Assembly (NCBI GenBank): GCA_965194515.1
Contig: OZ239146.1
Coordinates: forward strand, 1,426,001 to 1,490,000
Length of the DNA stretch: 64,000 bases
Direction: 5' to 3'
Origin: Acidimicrobilacustris europaeus
GTDB taxonomy: Bacteria; Actinomycetota; Acidimicrobiia; Acidimicrobiales; Acidimicrobilacustridaceae
Shown: in pieces, positions 17,246 to 26,027 of the stretch
How positions within the stretch are numbered: position 1 is the stretch's first letter
Layout: each line of letters opens with the position of its first letter
Program-made: the position numbers and the translations under genes
Notes under the pieces: model-generated
What the model saw: the letters and a program-made list of their open reading frames with translations, nothing else
What the model was told of the DNA's origin: nothing
Database searches by the model: none

Positions 17246-18808
17246 TCAGTCTGTGGATTGATACTCCGCAAACAAGGAAACTTCCTGGTCTTTTTTGGGG
17301 TAGGCGAACCAGACCAATGCCATTCCGAGCGCCATGGCGAACGCCCCAGATGCAAACGCCCAGTGTTGGCCATCAAGGAATGATTCCCGGGCTGCGTTCG
17401 TTATCTGCGATGCATATTGCGGATACGACGATGCCACGTTTTCTGCACTGGAAAATGACCGAGTCAGCTGGCCCACGACTTGGTCAGAGATAGTCGCCGT
17501 CTGAGGCGTGGACTCAATCTGCGAATCGAAAGACTTCACATAACCGGCTGTCAAGAGTGCACCGAAAATCGATTGCATGATCGCTCCACCGAGATCACGC
17601 TGTAGATCCGCCGTTGCTGAAGCCATACCGGCTTTTCGCACTGGCACCGCGCTGGTAAGCGCACGCGAAGCAGGGGTTCCGGCTAATGCAACGCCCGCTC
17701 CCAGGAACATGTAGCCCAAGCTGACCATGGCAAACGATGAACGTTCGTTCCAAAGAAACAGCATGACGCCGAATCCCAACATGCAACAGACGTAACCAAG
17801 CATCAGCGTTACGCGTGAACCATATTTTTCGATGAGCCTTGCTGAATGCGGTGCCAACAGCACCATCACAAAAGCTGCGGGCAACGCGCTTAGTCCCGCG
17901 GTCCATGTCGAATACCCAAGGACATTCTGCAGATATTGCTGCCCAACGAACATAGCCCCCATGAGAGAGCCAAAGACCAGAATTCCCGCAATTGCTGCGA
18001 CCCAAAATGGTCTACGACTCGCATAGTGCAAGTCGTAAAGGGGAACTTGCACCCGTCGCTGACGAAGAACGAAAGCGCCGATCGCCGCTACGCCGACGAT
18101 GGCGAAGATCAATGCCTGCGTCATCATCCCTGGTTCCGGAGCAAAGCTTATTGCCAGCACCACAGCACCCACCATGACAACGGAAAGAATGCCGCCGAGG
18201 TTGTCTACGGGTTCGGTCGACTCATGCACATGTGATGGAACAAATTTCCAGGCACCGAAAAAGGCAACTGCAGCAAGAGGAAGCGTGATGAGAAAGACCG
18301 AGCCCCACCAAAAATACATAAGCACCGCACCTGCAGCCAGCGGACCAAGCGCGGCCATCGCACCGCCCAGCGCCGACCAGAGTGCAATCGATTTCGTTCG
18401 AGCCGGACCACTCCACAATGCCGCAATCATTGACAACGTCGTGGGGAATGCCATGCCCGCGGCGAGACCGCCCAAGATTCGGGCACAAATCAGAACCTCG
18501 AGACTTGGTGCCCACGCGGCCAAGATCGATGCGGGAACGGCGAGCCCGGTGCCCACAAGCAGCATCATCTTGCGACCATGACGATCGCCCACAGCTCCGA
18601 GCCAGAGGACTGAGGCCGCAAGCCCGAGTGAGTAGGCAACCGCCACCAGATTGAGGCCGGTTTGCGAGGCATCGAAGTGGCGTCCGATATCTGGCAGGGC
18701 AACATTTGCCACAGAAAGGTTCAGGTTCGCAACGGTCGCTACCAAAATCAGCGAGCCAAGTACGAGCCCTGCACGCGCGGGTTGATTCGTGGGGGTTACG
18801 TCGGTCAT
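17246..18808 (-). CDS. MFS efflux transporter, DHA2 (14-helix) type
   Basis: A 520-residue major facilitator with about 14 hydrophobic segments. Signature pieces include ANVALPDIGRHFDAS after helix 1 and GAVGDRHGRKMMLLVG between helices 2 and 3 (motif A). DHA2 pumps export drugs, dyes or toxic hydrophobic compounds using the proton gradient. The ATG at 18808 was chosen because the first helix follows directly; the frame is open back to 18988 but would run through the divergent promoter region. It is divergent from the MarR gene at 18905, the usual arrangement in which MarR represses its own pump. The pump may protect the cell from substrates or intermediates of the island that follows. Confidence 0.88.
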   Translation of the reverse strand: MTDVTPTNQPARAGLVLGSLILVATVANLNLSVANVALPDIGRHFDASQTGLNLVAVAYSLGLAASVLWLGAVGDRHGRKMMLLVGTGLAVPASILAAWAPSLEVLICARILGGLAAGMAFPTTLSMIAALWSGPARTKSIALWSALGGAMAALGPLAAGAVLMYFWWGSVFLITLPLAAVAFFGAWKFVPSHVHESTEPVDNLGGILSVVMVGAVVLAISFAPEPGMMTQALIFAIVGVAAIGAFVLRQRRVQVPLYDLHYASRRPFWVAAIAGILVFGSLMGAMFVGQQYLQNVLGYSTWTAGLSALPAAFVMVLLAPHSARLIEKYGSRVTLMLGYVCCMLGFGVMLFLWNERSSFAMVSLGYMFLGAGVALAGTPASRALTSAVPVRKAGMASATADLQRDLGGAIMQSIFGALLTAGYVKSFDSQIESTPQTATISDQVVGQLTRSFSSAENVASSYPQYASQITNAARESFLDGQHWAFASGAFAMALGMALVWFAYPKKDQEVSLFAEYQSTD

Positions 18809-18868
18809 GAGCGCAGTTTGGTCCACAATCACCGATCCTCGGCGCCAAGGTCGCGATGTGCAGAAACA

Positions 18869-18897
18869 TTGACATAGTCCATTACCTGCCATACGGT
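18869..18897 (+). promoter_or_regulatory. Promoter of the MarR operon, probably leaderless
   Basis: TTGACA (18869-18874), a 17-base spacer and TACGGT (18892-18897) make a good -35/-10 pair. The GTG of MarR lies only 8 bases past the -10, so transcription should start at or next to the start codon. No ribosome site is present, in agreement with a leaderless mRNA. Confidence 0.55.
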
Positions 18898-18904
18898 CGC
18901 ACTC

Positions 18905-19390
18905 GTGCCCACCCCGCCATCTGTCGCTGATGCTGAACGATCGCTGGAACGACTCTTTCGACTCACGGTCAACCGGGCAGTCCACCACCGTCAGACAGCC
19001 ACCATCGGTGTCGAGGTGACTCGCGCCGGGTACGCAATCCTGCGCTCGCTTGCCGATTCAGGTGAGATGCCGATGGGACAACTCGCACGTCGTTGCTCGA
19101 TGGACCCCGCCGCTGCGAACCGACAGGTTCGCGTTCTTGAAGACGCCGAACTTGTTGAGCGCGTTACTGACCCAGACGATGCTCGTCTCGCTGTTGCCCG
19201 ACTGACCGTCAAAGGACGTCGCGCGCACGACCGCATCGTTGGCCTGCGTGTCGAACAGATGACTGACGTACTCGGCGATTGGTCTCAGCACGACTGCACC
19301 GAACTCGTACGACTCGTTGACCAATTGGTCGCCGATCTTCGATCAACACCAATACGAACCGACACTCTCACCACCAAGGAGCAACCATGA
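18905..19390 (+). CDS. MarR-family transcriptional regulator
   Basis: A 161-residue winged-helix regulator. The DNA-binding region spans about 40-105: MGQLARRCSMDPAAANRQ is the helix-turn-helix, followed by LEDAELVERVTDPDDAR, the wing with the typical D.R turn. MarR proteins bind palindromes as dimers and are released by phenolic or hydrophobic ligands. It is divergent from the MFS pump gene and overlaps the next gene by four bases (ATGA), so it heads the operon containing the DegT-like protein, two SDRs and the LLM oxidoreductase. It probably controls both directions. Confidence 0.88.
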   Translation: MPTPPSVADAERSLERLFRLTVNRAVHHRQTATIGVEVTRAGYAILRSLADSGEMPMGQLARRCSMDPAAANRQVRVLEDAELVERVTDPDDARLAVARLTVKGRRAHDRIVGLRVEQMTDVLGDWSQHDCTELVRLVDQLVADLRSTPIRTDTLTTKEQP

Positions 19391-20619
19391 GCCGTATCAA
19401 CAGCGAACGCCGCATCGATTACGCCGGATCAGTACACGACGAACGAGAGATCGAAGCGGTCGTCGAAGTTCTACGCGGTGGCCCGACGTCGATGCGTATC
19501 GGAAAGAATGTCAAAGCCATGGAACGTCGTATTGCCGACCTCTTCGAAAAGAAGCGCGGCGTCATGTGCAACTCCGGAAGTTCTGCGTTGTACCTCGCTT
19601 ACGAAGCCATTGACCTTCAACCTGGAGATGAAATCGTCACGAGTGCGGTGACCTTCTCCACCGACGTCGCACCCGTCATCCGCAAGGGCGCGGTACCGGT
19701 CTTTGTCGATGTCACCCCTGACACGTTTCAGATCGACGTCAATCGCATCGAAGAGATGATTTCAGCGAAGACGCGCGCCATCCTTGCCCCCAACCTCATC
19801 GGCAACTGCCCCGACTGGGATGTCATTCGCGAAATCGCCGATCGCCACAACCTTTTAGTGATCGAAGACTCATGTGATGCTCTCGGTCAAACATTGCGCG
19901 GAACGGCAACCGGCACTCGCGCCGATATTTCGCTCACCAGTTTCGCCCTCTCTCACATCATCACCGCCGCGGGAACCGGCGGCATGGTGTGTTTCGACAA
20001 CGATGAACTCGCTGACCGCGCGTTGCTATTCCGTCGTTGGGGCCGTCGCTCTGAAATTCAACTATTTGGCTCGCTCAAGGGTAAGGAAAACCGCTTCTTT
20101 AGCGCCCTCGATGACGGGCTCGAATACGACAACATTTTCATCTTCGATGAAAATGGTTGGAACTTCGAACCTTCAGAACTCTCGGCTGCATTTGGACTTG
20201 TTCAGTTGGACAAGCTGGACGAGAACCTTGCTCGTCGTCAGCGCAGTTTCGCAATCACGAGTTCACATCTTGCGAAGTACCCGCACCTGTTCGTACTCCC
20301 CCAACTCACTGAAGGAATCGAAACCGGATGGCATATGTTCCCGTTCATCATCCAACCTGATTCGGGCATCCGCCGCGCCGATCTTCAGCAGTGGATGGAA
20401 TCCCACGGGGTCGACACCCGTATGGTCTGGACCGGCAACATCACTCGCCAGCCGATGCTTCGCGACCAAGAATTCCGCGTTCCTTCCGATGGCCTTCCCA
20501 ATGCCGACCGCGTCATGGAATGGGGTCTCATCGTTCCCAACAATCATTCGCTCTCTGACGACGACTGCAATTACATCGGCGAATGCATCGACGGCTTCGT
20601 CGCCGAAAAGGGATTGTGA
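19387..20619 (+). CDS. DegT/StrS-fold PLP protein with His replacing the catalytic Lys (3-dehydratase-like)
   Basis: The 410-residue protein has the DegT/DnrJ/EryC1/StrS fold: NSGSSALYLAYEA (62-74, PLP phosphate), EDSCDALGQ (160-168, D161 contacts the pyridine N) and the active-site strand SFALSHIITAAGTGGMV. Where sugar aminotransferases carry the Schiff-base Lys, this protein has H190. The same exchange is known in ColD and in the E1/RfbH hexulose 3-dehydratases, which use PMP/PLP to remove a hydroxyl rather than to transaminate. The Cys cluster of the E1 iron-sulfur site is absent, so it is closer to the ColD type. No sugar-nucleotide genes are nearby; neighbours are MarR (ATGA overlap) and SDRs, so the substrate may not be an NDP-sugar. 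Confidence 0.82.
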   Translation: MSRINSERRIDYAGSVHDEREIEAVVEVLRGGPTSMRIGKNVKAMERRIADLFEKKRGVMCNSGSSALYLAYEAIDLQPGDEIVTSAVTFSTDVAPVIRKGAVPVFVDVTPDTFQIDVNRIEEMISAKTRAILAPNLIGNCPDWDVIREIADRHNLLVIEDSCDALGQTLRGTATGTRADISLTSFALSHIITAAGTGGMVCFDNDELADRALLFRRWGRRSEIQLFGSLKGKENRFFSALDDGLEYDNIFIFDENGWNFEPSELSAAFGLVQLDKLDENLARRQRSFAITSSHLAKYPHLFVLPQLTEGIETGWHMFPFIIQPDSGIRRADLQQWMESHGVDTRMVWTGNITRQPMLRDQEFRVPSDGLPNADRVMEWGLIVPNNHSLSDDDCNYIGECIDGFVAEKGL

Positions 20620-21440
20620 TGACTGGTCGCTTCGAAGGTCGCCGTGTCCTGGTCACTGGTTCGAGCAGAGGCATTGGCGCAGCACTAGCGGAACGAATGG
20701 CTGCGGAAGGCGCAAACATCGTCCTCACCGCGCGCACCCTCGACCAACACGAAACCCTCGAAGGCAGCCTCAACGCAACCCGCGACCGGATTGCACGGTT
20801 CGGAACGCAGGTTGAAGTTGTTGTTGCTGATCTCACCGATCCGACCGATCGACTTCGTGTCATTCCCGAAGCTGCCGAAGCCCTCGGCGGACACATCGAG
20901 ATTCTCGTCAACAACGCGGCGGCATCAATCCAAGCTCCGCTAACGGGATTCTCGGTGAAGCGACGCAACATCATGTTCGAAGTGAATGTCAATGCTCCGC
21001 TCGATCTTTCGCTGGCCGCCGCTCCGGCGATGGTCGCCGCTGGCGAAGGATGGATCGTGAATCTTTCGAGCGGCAGCGCCAAGCATTGGGGTGGTCCCGG
21101 CGAGCCCATCGTTCCGACCTCGGTCAACATCTCGGCCTACGGCGCAACGAAGGCAGCACTCAATCGCATCAGCAACGGTCTCGCCATGGAACTGTACGGG
21201 ACGGGCGTGCGCGTCAACACTGTGGAACCCCGGGCGGCGGTGCTGTCCGAAGGCGCCGCTGCACTTGTGGGCGATCGCTTGCGGCCCGATCAGATCGAGT
21301 CGATGGAGGCAATGGTCGAGGGCACGCTCTTCCTCTGCGATTGTGACCCCGGTATCACCGGGCGCATCACCGTAAGCCTCGACAACATCGAGGAGTTCGG
21401 TCTCGACGTCCGCAATCTCGACGGCACGCCGCTCTCCTAG
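20619..21440 (+). CDS. Short-chain dehydrogenase/reductase (SDR)
   Basis: A 273-residue classical SDR. The dinucleotide site is VLVTGSSRGIGAAL near residues 9-22, followed by NNAA near 90 in place of NNAG, the catalytic Ser in NLSSGSAKHW, and the YxxxK pair in YGATKAALNR. The ATG shares bases with the stop of the DegT-like gene (TGATG), so translation is coupled. Substrate is unknown. A partner role is likely: the DegT-like dehydratase would create a ketone that this enzyme could reduce, or this enzyme could supply its ketone substrate. Confidence 0.85.
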   Translation: MTGRFEGRRVLVTGSSRGIGAALAERMAAEGANIVLTARTLDQHETLEGSLNATRDRIARFGTQVEVVVADLTDPTDRLRVIPEAAEALGGHIEILVNNAAASIQAPLTGFSVKRRNIMFEVNVNAPLDLSLAAAPAMVAAGEGWIVNLSSGSAKHWGGPGEPIVPTSVNISAYGATKAALNRISNGLAMELYGTGVRVNTVEPRAAVLSEGAAALVGDRLRPDQIESMEAMVEGTLFLCDCDPGITGRITVSLDNIEEFGLDVRNLDGTPLS

Positions 21441-21542
21441 ACACCGGCCTCGAACGCCATCGCGTTCCTCCGCCAGCCGAAAGAAGGGCGATTTGGGTTG
21501 GTAGTAGCGTGTCGCCGACTCTCAAACTTCCCGGAGGAACCC

Positions 21543-22376
21543 ATGTCGTCATCACTTGCAGGTCGCTCAGCAATCGTCACCGGTGGTGGCACTGGCATCG
21601 GAGCAGCGTGCGCAACCCGTCTTGCCCAGGACGGCATGAACGTCACCATTTGTGGCCGGACCGAAAGCAGACTCACCGAGGTCGTCGATCGCATTAAGGC
21701 GGGCGGCGCTTCGGGCCAGATCCGTCATCAGGTCACCGATGTCACCGTTGAATCCGACGTTGCCGCTCTTGTTGCTGGCCACGTCGAAGTATTCGGTGGC
21801 CTCAATGGCTTCGTTGCAAATGCCGGTGGCGGTGGCGGCATGGGTCCGTACCACTTGCTCGACACCGAAGAGTTCTTGCGCGTGCTTCACCTCAACGTTC
21901 TCGGCACCATGCTCTCGGTGAAGTATTCCGCTGCGCACATGGTCGCGGCGGGTGGCGGTTCGTTCGTCGGCATGTCCTCGCTTGCCGGACACATTCCCCA
22001 CCCCATGTTCGGCGCCTATTGCGTCTCGAAGGCGGGCATCGAAGAAATGATGCGCAATGCCGCCAATGAGTACGGCGAGACCAAGGTTCGCTTCAACGCC
22101 ATTCGCCCCGGTTTCATCTCCACCGAGATCATGGAAGGCATTCCGCGTGAATCCGCCGTGTACGACTCATACATCGTCAACACGCCGCTCAACGATGTTG
22201 GCGAACCTGAAGATGTCGCAAACCTCGCTGGCTTCCTCCTCAGTGATGAAGCTCGCTGGATCACCGGTACCACGATCAACGTCGACGGCGGTCATCACCT
22301 GCGTTCTGGTCCCGACTTCCGCTCGTTCATCGAGCCCGCAATCGGCCACGACGCAATGGTCGGTCGCATGTCGTGA
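21543..22376 (+). CDS. Short-chain dehydrogenase/reductase (SDR)
   Basis: A 277-residue classical SDR with TGGGTGIGAACA near 13-24, NAGGGGGMG, catalytic Ser in GMSSLAGH, YCVSKAGIEE, and a C-terminal ITGTTINVDGGHH segment typical of FabG-like and 2,4-dienoyl-CoA-type reductases. The start ATG has GGAGG 7 bases upstream. It overlaps the LLM oxidoreductase gene by four bases (GTGA), and follows the preceding SDR by about 100 bases. The two SDRs are not recent duplicates of each other, since their loops and termini differ. It belongs to the MarR-led operon. Confidence 0.87.
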   Translation: MSSSLAGRSAIVTGGGTGIGAACATRLAQDGMNVTICGRTESRLTEVVDRIKAGGASGQIRHQVTDVTVESDVAALVAGHVEVFGGLNGFVANAGGGGGMGPYHLLDTEEFLRVLHLNVLGTMLSVKYSAAHMVAAGGGSFVGMSSLAGHIPHPMFGAYCVSKAGIEEMMRNAANEYGETKVRFNAIRPGFISTEIMEGIPRESAVYDSYIVNTPLNDVGEPEDVANLAGFLLSDEARWITGTTINVDGGHHLRSGPDFRSFIEPAIGHDAMVGRMS

Positions 22377-23338
22377 AACTCGGCCTGTATTTCGATCTGC
22401 GCAACCCTGCACCTTGGGCCCGTCCGTGGCCCGAGGTGTACGGGCGTGCACTCGATCTCGTCGTCGAAGCCGAACGTCTCGGAGCCGCCTCGGTGTGGTT
22501 TTCCGAACACCATCTCTTTGCCGATGGTTACCTGCCCCAGCCGCTCACCTTTGCTGCAGCGGCAGCAGCGCGCACCTCGCGTGTGCGCATCGGCACTGCG
22601 GTGCTTGTCGCCGCGCTACGACCAGCTGCGTTGGTTGCTGAAGAAGCAGCCGTTATCGACCAAATCTCAGGCGGTCGTCTCGAACTCGGCATAGGCGCCG
22701 GCTACAGCGTTCCCGAATACGAGTTCTATAACGCCGACATCACAAAGCGATACGGGCTCACCGATGCAGCTGTTGCCGAAATCCGTCGTTTGCTCGACGA
22801 GGGAATCGTCACTCCCCCCGCGGCGCAGAATCCATTTCCAATTTGGCTCGGCTATCAAGGTCCACAAGGAGCAAAGCGCGCTGGCCGTCTCGGCGTTGGC
22901 CTTCTCAGTCTCGACCGAGCACTTCTTGATCCCTACCGCGAAGGACTTGTCGAAGGCGGCCACGATCCAGCAACTGCACGCACCGGCGGAATGCTCGACA
23001 TCATCGTCGCCGACGATCCGGAAGAAGCATTCGAGCGCATCCTCCCCCACTACGCCCATCAGTTGAACTCCTATCGAGCCGCTGCAGTTGCCGGTTCAGG
23101 TCGCGATGCTCCGAAGGAAATTACGGTCGAGAAACTGCGCGGTGGCGCGGCACAAAAAGGCCAGATCCCAGGTCTTCGAGTGCTTACTCCGACCGATGCA
23201 GTTGCAGCGATCCGCGAAGCAACTGGAAGTTCACCGGTCGAGCATGTGTATTTGTGGGCAAGTGTTGCGGGCATGCCCGACGAGATCGTCGAGCGCCACG
23301 TCGAACTCACCTGCACACAGGTTGCACCAAACCTCTAA
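22373..23338 (+). CDS. LLM-class flavin/F420-dependent oxidoreductase
   Basis: A 321-residue TIM-barrel protein of the bacterial luciferase-like superfamily. Typical segments are the N-terminal strand MKLGLYFDLRNP, SVWFSEHHLFADGY, RIGTAVLVAALRPAALVAEEAA and ISGGRLELGIGAGY. Members use FMN or F420H2 for monooxygenation or hydride transfer. Presence of cofC at 2433 makes F420 a real possibility, but the cofactor cannot be settled from sequence alone. Translation starts at a GTG overlapping the upstream SDR stop. It is the last gene of the MarR-led unit and is convergent with the minus-strand SDR at 23353, 14 bases away. Confidence 0.85.
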   Translation: MKLGLYFDLRNPAPWARPWPEVYGRALDLVVEAERLGAASVWFSEHHLFADGYLPQPLTFAAAAAARTSRVRIGTAVLVAALRPAALVAEEAAVIDQISGGRLELGIGAGYSVPEYEFYNADITKRYGLTDAAVAEIRRLLDEGIVTPPAAQNPFPIWLGYQGPQGAKRAGRLGVGLLSLDRALLDPYREGLVEGGHDPATARTGGMLDIIVADDPEEAFERILPHYAHQLNSYRAAAVAGSGRDAPKEITVEKLRGGAAQKGQIPGLRVLTPTDAVAAIREATGSSPVEHVYLWASVAGMPDEIVERHVELTCTQVAPNL

Positions 23339-23352
23339 CCGCTGACGAACAC

Positions 23353-24186
23353 TCAGTCAGTTTCGGGAAGCGGCGGCAACAGCCCAATGTGGCGGGCAAT
23401 CTCTTGCGCCTCGTGGTAGCTGCCGTTCTTTTCGGTCGTTGCCCCCGTAGTCGCCAGCCACGTAATCGCAGCGCCAACAACCGACGGCGCGACACCGCGT
23501 GAAGCGATCTCGCCAAGTTCGGTGACCATCTTCGTCCGTTCAGTCGCAACGAATCCGGGGTCAACCGTGAATGCAACGATTCCCTGATCGCCATATTCGA
23601 ATGCCAATCGATCGGCCGCGCGATGAAAACCGGCCTTTGCCGCGCAATAGGCCAACTGAGGGCCACCTTGGCCAATAGGAAACTTCAACTTCCATTTCCC
23701 AGAGCCCGAACCGATGTTGATGACTACGCCACCGCCGCGAGAAACCATGTGTGCGACCTGTGGCTGGAGCAACAACAACTGTGCAGTGAGATCGCCCCAC
23801 ATCTGGTTCACGAGATCGTCTGGGTCGGTGTCGAGGAAATACTTCGGACCACCACCGGTGACATAGATCGCGTTGTTCACCACAACATCAAGATGACCAA
23901 GACCACTGATTGCAGACTCAACCGCAGGAAAGAGCGCATCGCGATCAAGAAGATCAAGCGGAACCTGCACCGCTCGTTGACCGAGCGCTTCAATCGCTGC
24001 CGCTGTTGACGCCAAACTGCCCGGTAGCACTTTTCCGTCATCAGTTAGCGAAGACGGGTCACCATCAACCACCGTTCGGGCAGTGATGGCGACATCGAAC
24101 CCTGCTTCTGCAAACGCGATAGCGGTGGCCCGGCCAATTCCCCGACTGGCGCCCGTGACAAGCGCTGTTCGTGATCCAACACTCAT
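23353..24186 (-). CDS. Short-chain dehydrogenase/reductase with NNAI motif
   Basis: A 277-residue SDR: ALVTGASRGIGRATAIAFAE near 8-27, VVVNNAIYVTGGG, catalytic Ser in INIGSGSGKWK and YCAAKAG. NNAI replaces the common NNAG; the same variant occurs in the SDR at 29325, which also shares the PGSL segment and the C-terminal GLLP stretch, so these two are paralogues. Start at ATG 24186 overlaps the stop of the CrtC-like gene (ATGA). It is the third gene of a minus-strand operon of SDR, CrtC-like protein and SDR. Confidence 0.87.
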   Translation of the reverse strand: MSVGSRTALVTGASRGIGRATAIAFAEAGFDVAITARTVVDGDPSSLTDDGKVLPGSLASTAAAIEALGQRAVQVPLDLLDRDALFPAVESAISGLGHLDVVVNNAIYVTGGGPKYFLDTDPDDLVNQMWGDLTAQLLLLQPQVAHMVSRGGGVVINIGSGSGKWKLKFPIGQGGPQLAYCAAKAGFHRAADRLAFEYGDQGIVAFTVDPGFVATERTKMVTELGEIASRGVAPSVVGAAITWLATTGATTEKNGSYHEAQEIARHIGLLPPLPETD

Positions 24187-25130
24187 ACGTCTTGACCCCA
24201 CAGCGACTGACCACGAGCTTCACGGAACAATCGGCGAGCATCGGGAAATGAATGGTTGTCGTGGTCTTCGCCCCAGGTTGTGATGCCGTCGAATGACCAA
24301 CGAGTCAGACAATTAATTGTGTAGAGGTTCGGGTTGATCAGGAACCCAAGTGAGTTCGTGGTTTCGCCACGAGCGTTGAACTCACGCCCGAGTTCGTCGA
24401 CCCCGTCGAGTTCCACAAGGAGCGGGAAGCCTTCGCCGTCACGTTCGATGACTCGACGTTCACCACCTTTCAACTTTGCCCACTCGCCATCGCTCATATA
24501 CGAACCGTGAATCGCGATTGCACCGGTGCCGAAGTCCATGGTGATCGCATGAAACGCGTGCGTGTCTGAGGCCGTGGCGTAGCTATAGCCACCGCGCATC
24601 ATCGATCCACCATGGATACCTTGCCCAAACTGCGGACGAGGGCCCCACGAACGATCACGAAAGCCGTAGTCATCAACTGCAATGGTTTCGCCGTGCAACA
24701 CAATCGTGCCCTGATAACGGCAGGGCTGGTCGACATGTGACTCACCCAACATGTTGGGGGCAACAATGCCGGTGACGATGAGGTCGACATGGATTTCGTT
24801 GCCACCGTCGGGATCGTCGTAGCGAACGCGCCACTTCTTTTGTGGCTCGAGACATTCGTAGCGAATGCCGTTGGCCAGTGTGAGATCAGTCAGCTTCTGA
24901 TCAATCAGCGGAAGATGCCAGAACTGCTTGGCGTACACACAGGTTTCGGGCCGTTCGTTGCGCCCATCCCAAAAGAATGCACCGCCGGCAGCGACACCTT
25001 GATTTGTTTTGAAATATGGGTAGAGCTGCCCCGACAGGTTCCGTTCGGGAACCGCAAAGGTGAACCAACAGGTTTCAGTCCATTCGGGATCGTCGGATGT
25101 CGGCGGGTGAAACTCGTCGTCGGGATGCAT
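24183..25130 (-). CDS. CrtC/AttH-like lipocalin-fold protein (DUF7064/7065 type)
   Basis: The product of about 315 residues resembles the hydroxyneurosporene-hydratase (CrtC)/AttH group, known for double beta-barrels that handle hydrophobic terpenoids. Characteristic segments are WTETCWFTFAVPERNLSGQLYPYF, DYGFRDRSWGPRPQ and ITTWGEDHDNHSF. The conserved RDRSWG stretch includes residues expected in the cavity. Similar proteins in actinobacteria are found with steroid or terpenoid catabolic genes, but the reaction is unknown. The ATG at 25130 is preferred; a TTG at 25139 would overlap the upstream SDR stop. It overlaps the downstream SDR by four bases. A hydratase or binding role for a lipid substrate is the best guess. 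Confidence 0.72.
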   Translation of the reverse strand: MHPDDEFHPPTSDDPEWTETCWFTFAVPERNLSGQLYPYFKTNQGVAAGGAFFWDGRNERPETCVYAKQFWHLPLIDQKLTDLTLANGIRYECLEPQKKWRVRYDDPDGGNEIHVDLIVTGIVAPNMLGESHVDQPCRYQGTIVLHGETIAVDDYGFRDRSWGPRPQFGQGIHGGSMMRGGYSYATASDTHAFHAITMDFGTGAIAIHGSYMSDGEWAKLKGGERRVIERDGEGFPLLVELDGVDELGREFNARGETTNSLGFLINPNLYTINCLTRWSFDGITTWGEDHDNHSFPDARRLFREARGQSLWGQDV

Positions 25131-25135
25131 CGCGA

Positions 25136-25939
25136 TCAACTGAAGGCCAGGCCCGTGACCATTGCTGAGCTCAGACCGCTATCAACGTGCAAGTTCTCGC
25201 CATTGATGAATGCAGCAGCGTCGCTACCCATGAAGGCAAGCGAGGGAGCGATGTCGGATGCGACAGCCATACGACCATTGCCCTGGACGCCGACCGCCCA
25301 ATCAATTGCGTCCTGACCCATCGACACTTTGAAATCAGCCATGAGCGGCGTATCGACTGGGGCGGGACAAATGCTATTGATGCGAACGCCATTGCGAATC
25401 GCCGAGAACGAACGACGCATTGTGTAGACCTGCATGCACATCTTCGAAAAGCCGTAGACGTCGTTCACGACCTCGGGATGTGTTTCACACCAATCAAGGA
25501 ATTCGTCCCAGTCAGCAATTTCAAGAAGCGACGTGATCTCGGCGACCTGAGCGGGCCAACCATTTCCAGCCATCGACGCGGTGTAGACGACGGTTCCGCC
25601 CTTTGTGATTTGATCGAAGAGGCCATCGGTGAGTCGACGAGAGGCGGCGACGTTCACCGCCATGCAGGTGCGGACGCCAGCATTTGCTGCAACACCTGCG
25701 TTTGAGAACAGCACGTCGATCGGTCCTTCGATCTGTGCGATCGCCGCGTCAATTGACGCCGGATCAGCGAGGTTCGTTTCGATGAACGTATCGCAACGGC
25801 CAGTTGGTGCCTTGATGTCGAGGATGGTGAGGTGTTCGACACCGAGTTCACCAAGCAACTCAGCGAGGGCGGCGCCAATACCGGTGGCCCCTCCAGTGAG
25901 AACAACGCGCTTGCCGGCGTAACTGAACAGGTTTGTCAT
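25136..25939 (-). CDS. Short-chain dehydrogenase, 3-alpha-hydroxysteroid dehydrogenase-like
   Basis: A 267-residue SDR with VVLTGGATGIGAALA near 12-26, LFSNAGVAAN in place of NNAG, catalytic Ser in YTASMAG and YGFSKMCMQ. The LxSNAG variant, the DWDEFLDWC insertion and the CPAPVDTPLM segment recall bacterial 3-alpha-hydroxysteroid dehydrogenase/carbonyl reductases. Steroid specificity is inferred only. It is the first gene of a three-gene minus-strand unit and is divergent from the TauD gene; a 7-bp hairpin (25963-25980) lies in the shared 88-base gap. Confidence 0.83.
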   Translation of the reverse strand: MTNLFSYAGKRVVLTGGATGIGAALAELLGELGVEHLTILDIKAPTGRCDTFIETNLADPASIDAAIAQIEGPIDVLFSNAGVAANAGVRTCMAVNVAASRRLTDGLFDQITKGGTVVYTASMAGNGWPAQVAEITSLLEIADWDEFLDWCETHPEVVNDVYGFSKMCMQVYTMRRSFSAIRNGVRINSICPAPVDTPLMADFKVSMGQDAIDWAVGVQGNGRMAVASDIAPSLAFMGSDAAAFINGENLHVDSGLSSAMVTGLAFS

Positions 25940-26027
25940 GGAATTGAGCCCCCAAGATGAAGGGCCGCCAACCGGCGGCCGGTCCTGCGAACCTACGAGT
26001 GGTCGGGAAAAGTGTCAACATCACCCG

